Origin: an uncultured Aliarcobacter sp.
GTDB lineage: Bacteria > Campylobacterota > Campylobacteria > Campylobacterales > Arcobacteraceae
Assembly (NCBI GenBank): GCA_947629065.1
Contig: CANRCH010000042.1
Location: forward strand, 1-12,310
Direction of reading: 5' to 3'
Length of the DNA stretch: 12,310 bases
Part shown: piece by piece, positions 7,396 through 12,310 of the stretch
Layout: the number at the start of each line of letters is the position of its first letter
Position numbering within the stretch: the first letter of the stretch is position 1
Position numbers and translations under genes: made by a program
Notes under the pieces: model-generated
Seen by the model: only the letters and a program-made list of their open reading frames with translations
Told to the model about the DNA's origin: nothing
The model's database searches: none

Positions 7396-7751
7396 AATTC
7401 GTTTTCTACCTCTTCATCCCATAAAATAGAAACACCATAATTTGAATCCAATACAACATATTTAAAATATTCACCAGTTCCTTTTCTTCCATGAAGTCTT
7501 ATTTTTATCTCTTTTTTATCCAAGAGATTTTTCATTTCAAATTTTGAAAATGATTTTTTATTCCATCTTAAAAAAACATTTGAATAGACTCTAAAGTTAC
7601 AAGATGAATCATTTGTAAATACAAATTGACCAGAATCATCATGCTCTTTTTTTGCATTTTCACAAGTGTACAGATTCACATTTTGATTTCTTGCAGTTGT
7701 TTTTATTGCAATTACATTTGCATTACAATTTGGACATTTTCCTAAAATCAT
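7392..7751 (-). CDS. Small zinc-ribbon protein like the C-terminal repeat of topoisomerases
   Basis: A 119-residue protein starting LGKCPNCNANV. Cysteines C6, C9, C30 and C51 form a likely four-Cys zinc site, with an unusually long 20-residue spacing between C30 and C51. The order of motifs (LG-CPxC, YTC, CNFRVY, then a helix KFEMKNLLDKK at 70-80, G at 88, and FKYVVLDSNYGVSILW at 96-111) resembles the C-terminal zinc-ribbon/repeat domain of type IA topoisomerases (TopB-like, Toprim_Crpt). Here it is a complete stand-alone gene with no catalytic topoisomerase part nearby. A DNA- or RNA-binding role is inferred from that resemblance only. The start has AGGA at 7759-7762, seven bases upstream. 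It lies 77 bases downstream of pdxH on the same strand and has its own candidate promoter. Its end meets the convergent diguanylate cyclase gene with only six bases between. Confidence 0.75.
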   Translation of the reverse strand: MILGKCPNCNANVIAIKTTARNQNVNLYTCENAKKEHDDSGQFVFTNDSSCNFRVYSNVFLRWNKKSFSKFEMKNLLDKKEIKIRLHGRKGTGEYFKYVVLDSNYGVSILWDEEVENEL

Positions 7752-7774
7752 ATTAAAATCCTATTTTTTATTTT

Positions 7775-7780
7775 ATTATA
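7775..7780 (-). promoter_or_regulatory. Putative -10 box of the zinc-ribbon gene
   Basis: Minus-strand TATAAT in the 77-base gap between pdxH and the zinc-ribbon gene, with an A/T-rich upstream stretch; it predicts a leader of about 17 bases. I see no convincing terminator after pdxH, so the small gene could be transcribed both by read-through and from this site. Confidence 0.45.
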
Positions 7781-7828
7781 GTAGATTTTTTTAATAAGCC
7801 TTAAAAATATGTCAAAATGTAATAAAAA

Positions 7829-8467
7829 TTATGGTGCAAGTCTAGAAATTGTCCAAGAACCATCATTTTGTAGTTCATATAAAAATCTATCATGAAGCCT
7901 ATCATCTCCACCTTGCCAAAACTCAATTCTTATTGGTTTAATAATATATCCGCCCCAAAAAGATGGAATTGGTATCTCTTTATTTAAAAATTTTTGTTTT
8001 GCTTCTTCAAATTTTTGCTCTAATAGTGCTCTACTTGAGATAACTTGACTTTGAGTTGAAACCCAAGCTCCAAGTTGGCTACCTTTTGGTCTTGATAGAA
8101 AATATTTTAAAGACTCCATTTTAGAAATTTTTTCTATTTTTCCCTCTATTTTAATTTGTCTTTCAAGAATTAGCCAAGTAAACAGAGCTGCAACTTGTGG
8201 ATTTTCTTCTATTTGATGTGCCTTTTTACTCTCATAATTTGTAAAAAATACAAAACCCTTCTCGTCAAATATCTTTAATAATACGGTTCTAAGGCTTGGC
8301 ATTAAATCTTTTCCAACGGTTGCAAGAGAAAAAGCATTTGGTTCAGGAAGTTTTTCATCTATTGCATCTTTAAACCAAATTTCAAACTGTTTAAATGGAT
8401 TTTTATCTAAATTATTTATATCAAATCCCTTTGTAGTGTACTTACCTCTAATATTTGTTAAATCCAT
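7829..8467 (-). CDS. pdxH: Pyridoxamine/pyridoxine 5'-phosphate oxidase
   Basis: A 212-residue FMN enzyme that oxidises pyridoxine or pyridoxamine 5'-phosphate to pyridoxal 5'-phosphate with O2, the last step of DXP-dependent vitamin B6 synthesis and of salvage. Family signatures, in order: LRTVLLK (59-65, FMN phosphate contacts), FFTNYESKKAHQI (74-86), ALFTWLILERQIKIEG (94-109), SRPKGSQLGAWVSTQS (125-140), EFWQGGDDRLHDR (182-194, with the substrate-contacting R190 and H192), and a C-terminal RLAP. E. coli PdxH is 218 residues, so this is full length. It is cytosolic and probably dimeric. The start has AGGAG at 8473-8477, five bases upstream. It is divergent from the PAS-EAL gene across 84 bases; a minus-strand TATACT at 8508-8513 could be its -10 box. 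Confidence 0.95.
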   Translation of the reverse strand: MDLTNIRGKYTTKGFDINNLDKNPFKQFEIWFKDAIDEKLPEPNAFSLATVGKDLMPSLRTVLLKIFDEKGFVFFTNYESKKAHQIEENPQVAALFTWLILERQIKIEGKIEKISKMESLKYFLSRPKGSQLGAWVSTQSQVISSRALLEQKFEEAKQKFLNKEIPIPSFWGGYIIKPIRIEFWQGGDDRLHDRFLYELQNDGSWTISRLAP

Positions 8468-8509
8468 ATAAACTCCTATATTCTTAATAATAACATAAAA
8501 TTATTTTAG

Positions 8510-8515
8510 TATAAT
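8510..8515 (+). promoter_or_regulatory. Putative -10 box of the PAS-EAL gene
   Basis: TATAAT on the plus strand after a T-rich stretch (TTATTTTAG), predicting a leader of about 30 bases before the ATG at 8552. It overlaps, on the opposite strand, a TATACT (8508-8513) that could serve the divergent pdxH. Confidence 0.5.
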
Positions 8516-8551
8516 CTTCTGATAAAAATACTTAATAAGGTTTATAAGCAA

Positions 8552-10180
8552 ATGTCTTTTGATACAAATAATGAATTGGAAATTTTAAGAAAAGAGAATC
8601 ATATTTTAAGACAATATTACAAAGCAGCTGAAGCTCATAATGTGGTTTCAAAAGGTGATTTAAGAGGAAATATTACTTATGTAAATGATAATTTTGTAAA
8701 TATTGCTCAATACTCAAGAGATGAAATTTTGGGTAAGCCACATAGTCTTTTAAAAGGTGAAGATAATAAAGAGTTATTTGGCAATCTTTGGAAGACTATA
8801 AAAGATAAACAAACTTGGAAAGGCAAAATAAAAAACAAGAAAAAAGATGGAAGTTTTTATTATGTTGATAATATTATAAGCCCTGTTTTAAATGAAAATG
8901 GTGAGATATTAGAGTATATATCTTTTAGACATGAAATTACAGATTTAGTTGAAAAAACAACAAAATTAGAAAAAACACTAAGAGAAGATTTAGTGACAAA
9001 AATTTCAAATAGATATAAACTTCTTGAAGATATAAATTTTAGTACCAATCCATCAATTGCACTTTTAGATATAGTTGATTTTAGTTCAATAAATGACCTT
9101 TTTTCTCAAATTAAAGGGGATAAACTTCTTCAAACTATTGCTCAAAGAGTTTCAAATGAACTAAAAAATTATCCAAATTATTATGTTTATAGAGTTCATT
9201 CAGATGAGTTTGCAATTTTATGTGATTTAGAAGTAAAAGAGGAGTTTATCCAAAATATAAAAGAAATTATAAAAGTTGTTGTAAAAGATCCAATTGTTTT
9301 AAAAGATAAAGATATTTATATAGATTTTAGAACGGTTTATTCATTTGAGGCAAAAGAGTATTTGATTGAAAGTGCAAATATGGTAAAAAAATACTCAAAA
9401 ACAAATAAAAATATCTTTATTTATGATAAATCTTTAGGTTTAGAAAATATTTATGAGAATAATAGAACTTGGACTTTAAAAATTAAACAAGCTTTGGAAG
9501 ATGATAGAATAGTTCCATATTATCAAGCAATTTATAATGTAAAAACGAAAAAAATAGAAAAATATGAGTGTTTGGTTAGACTTGTTGATGAAGATGGAAA
9601 AGTTTATTCACCATTTTTCTTTTTGGATATTGCAAAAAAATCAAGACAATATATATCTCTAACAAAAAGAATGATTGAAAAATCTTTTGAATATTTTAAA
9701 GATAAAGATTTTGAATTTAGTATAAATTTAACTTTAGAGGATATCGCAAGTAAAAACTTAAGAGACTTTATTATAAAAAAATTGCAAGAGTTTAATATAG
9801 GTTCAAAAGTTGTTTTTGAGCTAGTTGAAAGTGAAGAGATAGTTGATTTTAAAGAGGTAAATGATTTTATAGAAGAGCTTAGAGCTTTAGGATGCCAAAT
9901 TGCAATAGATGATTTTGGAAGCGGATACTCTAATTTTGCATATTTAATTAGGCTGAAAGCTGATTATATAAAAATTGATGGTTCGCTTATAAAAGATTTT
10001 GTGGTTGATCAAAATAATTGTAATATTGTTACAACAATTTTAGAGTTTGCAAAGCTTCAAAATATTAAAACTGTTGCAGAGTTTGTATCAAAAAAAGAGA
10101 TTTTAGATAAAGTTGAATTTGTAGGAATAGATTATGCACAAGGCTTCTATATTCACGAGCCTAGTGCAAGGATTGATTAA
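8552..10180 (+). CDS. PAS / degenerate GGDEF / EAL protein, probable c-di-GMP phosphodiesterase
   Basis: A 542-residue cytosolic protein with no membrane segment. A short N-terminal helix (6-28) leads into a PAS domain (about 30-133) close to the Aer type (ITYVNDNF, GKPHSLLKG, LWKTIK, W89KGKIKNKKKDG). A GGDEF-like domain (about 145-292) is degenerate: the signature is HSDEF (216-220), so synthase activity is unlikely, although a GTP-binding regulatory role is possible. The EAL domain (about 305-538) reads ECL at 339-341 but keeps the residues expected for catalysis: E339, N392, E423, D453-D454 in DDFGSG, K474, E510 and Q530. It should hydrolyse c-di-GMP to pGpG. The start has AAGG at 8537-8540, a long 11-base spacing, so initiation may be weak. 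Its stop codon overlaps that of the convergent FMN reductase gene by four bases. Confidence 0.92.
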   Translation: MSFDTNNELEILRKENHILRQYYKAAEAHNVVSKGDLRGNITYVNDNFVNIAQYSRDEILGKPHSLLKGEDNKELFGNLWKTIKDKQTWKGKIKNKKKDGSFYYVDNIISPVLNENGEILEYISFRHEITDLVEKTTKLEKTLREDLVTKISNRYKLLEDINFSTNPSIALLDIVDFSSINDLFSQIKGDKLLQTIAQRVSNELKNYPNYYVYRVHSDEFAILCDLEVKEEFIQNIKEIIKVVVKDPIVLKDKDIYIDFRTVYSFEAKEYLIESANMVKKYSKTNKNIFIYDKSLGLENIYENNRTWTLKIKQALEDDRIVPYYQAIYNVKTKKIEKYECLVRLVDEDGKVYSPFFFLDIAKKSRQYISLTKRMIEKSFEYFKDKDFEFSINLTLEDIASKNLRDFIIKKLQEFNIGSKVVFELVESEEIVDFKEVNDFIEELRALGCQIAIDDFGSGYSNFAYLIRLKADYIKIDGSLIKDFVVDQNNCNIVTTILEFAKLQNIKTVAEFVSKKEILDKVEFVGIDYAQGFYIHEPSARID

Positions 10181-10686
10181 ATTTTTGATAGTTTTACTAA
10201 AGAGTTAATAATCTTTACAGCACTATCATCGTTTAACTGTTTTTCATAAGTTGTTAAAATCTCTCTTGCAAGAATATTTGCACCTAAGTGTTGAAACATT
10301 ATTCTCATAGCTTGAAGACCTTTTTGTCCACCTCCACCACTGTGAGTTGCAAGTGCAACAACTTTATCATTAAATGCATCTCTCCAGTTTTTTGTAGCTC
10401 TTGAAGTCCAAGCCATTGCATTATTTAGAACAGGAGGCATTACCCCATTATATTCAGGTGCAACAATAATAAATGCTTTTAAATCCATAATTTTTGTTGC
10501 TAAATCAAGAACACTTTCAGGTATTCCATTTGTCTCTTCTTCTACTTGAGAATATAGTGGTAAATTATAATCCACAAGATTAATTAATTCAGCCTCACAA
10601 GATACAGTTTTTGCTAATTCTTGAAGTTTTAAACCAAGTTTTAAATTATTATTTGAACTAGCAACGATAATTCCTATTTTTGACAT
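10177..10686 (-). CDS. NAD(P)H-dependent FMN reductase family flavoprotein
   Basis: A 169-residue flavodoxin-fold protein of the FMN_red (SsuE/ChrR/YieF-like) family. IGIIVASSNNN (4-14) is the first strand and phosphate-binding loop, somewhat atypical because the usual SxR..S is SSNNN. APEYNGVMPPVLNNAMAW (76-93) is the family signature binding the flavin ring. THSGGGGQKGLQAMR (114-128) is the second flavin loop. It would transfer electrons from NAD(P)H to bound FMN and on to quinones, metals or other acceptors; the physiological acceptor cannot be told from sequence. There is no signal peptide, so it is cytosolic. The start has AAAGGA at 10693-10698, six bases upstream. It is divergent from the histidine kinase gene and overlaps the PAS-EAL gene tail to tail. 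Confidence 0.9.
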   Translation of the reverse strand: MSKIGIIVASSNNNLKLGLKLQELAKTVSCEAELINLVDYNLPLYSQVEEETNGIPESVLDLATKIMDLKAFIIVAPEYNGVMPPVLNNAMAWTSRATKNWRDAFNDKVVALATHSGGGGQKGLQAMRIMFQHLGANILAREILTTYEKQLNDDSAVKIINSLVKLSKI

Positions 10687-10713
10687 ATTTATTCCTTTAA
10701 AATTAAAAGTGAA

Positions 10714-10719
10714 ATTATA
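10714..10719 (-). promoter_or_regulatory. Putative -10 box of the FMN reductase gene
   Basis: Minus-strand TATAAT giving a leader of about 21 bases before the ATG at 10686. A TTGTAA lies 15 bases upstream of it on that strand, too close for a confident -35. Confidence 0.45.
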
Positions 10720-10756
10720 ACAAATATTTCTAATTTACAAATAAATTAAATAAAGC

Positions 10757-10762
10757 TATAAT
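10757..10762 (+). promoter_or_regulatory. Putative -10 box of the histidine kinase gene
   Basis: GCTATAAT context, the usual Campylobacterota -10 form, giving a leader of about 33 bases before the ATG at 10802. The 115-base divergent region 10687-10801 otherwise contains only A/T-rich sequence. Confidence 0.5.
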
Positions 10763-10801
10763 AAATTTAGAAGATAACAAAAAATAATAAGAAGAAATTA
10801 T

Positions 10802-12310
10802 ATGAATAAAAGTAAAGAAGAACGAATATTACAACTTATTAGAATAGTACCTGTATTAGCAATATTTGTAATAACTCTAATAATAATTGTAATTTTTTAT
10901 TTTCAAAGTAAGAATTCATTTGAAAATGAAAAATCAAACTTAGAAAATAAATATTTTTTAGAAAATAGTAATAGAATTAAGTATGATGTAAATAGAGCAT
11001 ATACTCACATAACAAATATACAAAAGAATACAGAAAATGAGTTAAAAGAGAGTATTAAATCAAGAGTTTATGAAGCACACTCTATTGCAAATAGTATATA
11101 TGAAAAATATAAAAATAGTAAGAGCAAAGAAGAAATTCTTGATATTATAAAAACAGCTCTTGATAAAATAAGATTTAATGATGGAAGAGGGTACTTTTTC
11201 CTAGATGATATAAAAGGTAATAAAATACTGATTCCAAATAAAGAGGATGAGGGTAAAAACTTCTTGGAGCATAGAGATGACCATGGATATAGCTTTGTAA
11301 AAACTATTGTAAAAACAATAGAAGAAAAAAGTGAAAGATTTGATGAGTATTATTGGGAAAATCCAACTACAAAAAAATCTGAGAAAAAGGTAGCTTTTTA
11401 TAAATATTTTGAACCATTTGATCTTGCTATTGGAAGTGGTGAGTACTTTAATGAGTATCAAAAACTAGTACAGCAAAAAGCACTTGATTATATTGAAATA
11501 ATAAATTCAGATAAAAATAGTAATATTTTTGTATTAAGTAATGATGGAGTTTGTCTTACTGAAAATAGTAAAAATCTTCAAGATATTGAGATAGAAAAAT
11601 TAGAGATTCTTGAAAAGGTAAAAGAGAATTATGCTGAAAATATTTTAAATGCTATAAAAAGTGGTGATGATTTTATAAGATACAAAGAAGAAATTGATAA
11701 ATCAAATATAGAGTATAGTTCAAATAGGATAACTTACATAAAAGCAATTACAAAATGGAATTGGATAATTGGATCATCTTTTTATGAAAATGATGTAAAT
11801 TTAGAGATAATTGATATTAAGGAGAAACTTGAAAACGAGTATGAAGATCATACTAAAAATATTATTTTAATTGCTTTAATTATCTCTTTAATTTTTATGA
11901 TAGCTTCAAGATATGTTTCAAAATTTGTTGAAAATAAATTTCAAGAGTATAAACAAAGTATAAAAGATGGTGAATCAATACTGTATCAACAGACTAAAAT
12001 GGCAACTATGGGAGAGATGATAGGAAATATTGCACATCAATTTAGGCAACCATTATCTACAATCACAACAGCTTCAAGTGGAATGGTTTTACTTAAGCAG
12101 TATGGAAATCTAAGTGATGAAGAGTTCTTTAAAAATAATGAAAGAATTAATAACTCTGCTAAATATCTATCTCAAACTATAGAGGATTTTAGAAACTTTT
12201 TTAATCCAAATTTTGAAAAAAGTAGTTTTAAAGTTTCAGATACATTTGAAAAAACATTAGATTTTTTAAAAGCACAACTATTTTCAAAAGATATATTTAT
12301 TGTTCAAAAT
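10802..12310 (+). CDS. Cache-domain sensor histidine kinase (3' end outside window)
   Basis: The reading frame is open for 503 codons to the window end, so the C-terminal ATP-binding domain is not seen. The N-terminus has TM1 (about 14-34). The extracytoplasmic region (about 35-350) contains two Cache-like modules: one with FNDGRGYFFLDD (125-136), IPNKEDEGKNF and YFEPFDLAIGSGEYF, the second about 240-330 with IFVLSNDGVCL and ITKWNWIIGSSFYEND. TM2 is about 353-370. There is no obvious HAMP domain; a short linker leads directly to the dimerisation helix. The H-box is MGEMIGNIAHQFRQPLSTIT (403-422), with H412 the predicted phosphorylated histidine; HQFRQPL resembles the NtrB/DctB-like class of kinases. 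It should sense a small extracytoplasmic ligand and phosphorylate a response regulator encoded outside the window. The start has a GA-rich AAGAAG at 10789-10794. Confidence 0.92.
   Translation, partial: MNKSKEERILQLIRIVPVLAIFVITLIIIVIFYFQSKNSFENEKSNLENKYFLENSNRIKYDVNRAYTHITNIQKNTENELKESIKSRVYEAHSIANSIYEKYKNSKSKEEILDIIKTALDKIRFNDGRGYFFLDDIKGNKILIPNKEDEGKNFLEHRDDHGYSFVKTIVKTIEEKSERFDEYYWENPTTKKSEKKVAFYKYFEPFDLAIGSGEYFNEYQKLVQQKALDYIEIINSDKNSNIFVLSNDGVCLTENSKNLQDIEIEKLEILEKVKENYAENILNAIKSGDDFIRYKEEIDKSNIEYSSNRITYIKAITKWNWIIGSSFYENDVNLEIIDIKEKLENEYEDHTKNIILIALIISLIFMIASRYVSKFVENKFQEYKQSIKDGESILYQQTKMATMGEMIGNIAHQFRQPLSTITTASSGMVLLKQYGNLSDEEFFKNNERINNSAKYLSQTIEDFRNFFNPNFEKSSFKVSDTFEKTLDFLKAQLFSKDIFIVQN

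Noticed and set aside
7791..7806. Weak TTAA-type stem after pdxH as a terminator
   Set aside because: Only about six A/T pairs with an irregular loop; not distinguishable from AT-rich background.
7810..7815. Minus-strand TTGACA as a -35 box for the zinc-ribbon gene
   Set aside because: It is 29 bases from the TATAAT at 7775-7780, far beyond the usual 16-18 base spacing.
8860..9048. Open frame on the minus strand inside the PAS-EAL gene
   Set aside because: Short, antisense, no domain or supporting signal.
8710..10170. Active diguanylate cyclase function for the PAS-EAL protein
   Set aside because: The GGDEF signature is HSDEF; loss of both glycines argues against synthase activity, while the EAL residues are complete.
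11201..11461. Phe/Ile-rich open frame on the minus strand inside the histidine kinase gene
   Set aside because: Antisense to the kinase Cache region, whose reading frame is continuous from 10802 to the window end; hydrophobicity is a by-product of Lys/Glu codons on the other strand.
1..12310. Mobile element, CRISPR array, defence system, tRNA or rRNA
   Set aside because: Both strands were read for direct repeats, transposase or integrase motifs, spacer-repeat periodicity and structured RNA; none was seen, and base composition looks uniform.

Overview
The window is very AT-rich, with long A/T runs between genes, TATAAT-like -10 boxes without clear -35 boxes, and tightly packed genes. The protein set is an RbbA/YhhJ exporter, DUF4197, DedA, DbpA, several c-di-GMP proteins with PAS/GAF sensors, and a Cache-domain histidine kinase with an HQFRQPL H-box. 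Together these suggest a member of the Campylobacterota, most likely Arcobacter or a close relative. That placement comes from recalled family resemblance, not a database search.

Layout. (1) 1-2306, plus strand: the 3' end of an rbbA-like ABC exporter gene, a complete yhhJ overlapping it by one base, and an unrecognised 193-residue gene in the same apparent operon. A hairpin terminator follows. (2) 2357-3166, minus strand: a secreted or periplasmic DUF4197 protein. (3) 3311-7385, plus strand: an apparent three-gene operon of a divergent DedA membrane protein, the 23S rRNA helicase DbpA (overlapping dedA by 11 bases), and a membrane diguanylate cyclase (GAF-PAS-GGDEF) starting at TTG. (4) 7392-8467, minus strand: pdxH, then a small zinc-ribbon protein resembling the C-terminal domain of topoisomerases. 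(5) 8552-10180, plus strand: a cytosolic PAS / degenerate GGDEF / EAL protein, probably a c-di-GMP phosphodiesterase. (6) 10177-10686, minus strand: an NADPH-dependent FMN reductase, whose stop codon shares a TTAA with that of the EAL gene. (7) 10802 to the window end, plus strand: a two-Cache sensor histidine kinase, cut by the window edge after its H-box.

How the genes relate. A predicted c-di-GMP synthase and a predicted c-di-GMP hydrolase lie about 1.2 kb apart, each with its own sensory domains, next to a third extracytoplasmic sensor (the kinase). The region looks like normal chromosome with a concentration of signal-transduction genes. I see no insertion sequence, prophage, CRISPR array, tRNA, rRNA or transfer-associated signature. 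No intergenic stretch exceeds about 145 bases. I did not find a convincing new multi-gene system. The points most worth a second look are the stand-alone topoisomerase-type zinc ribbon, the Aer-like PAS on the phosphodiesterase, the unknown gene behind the exporter, and the compact convergent gene ends.
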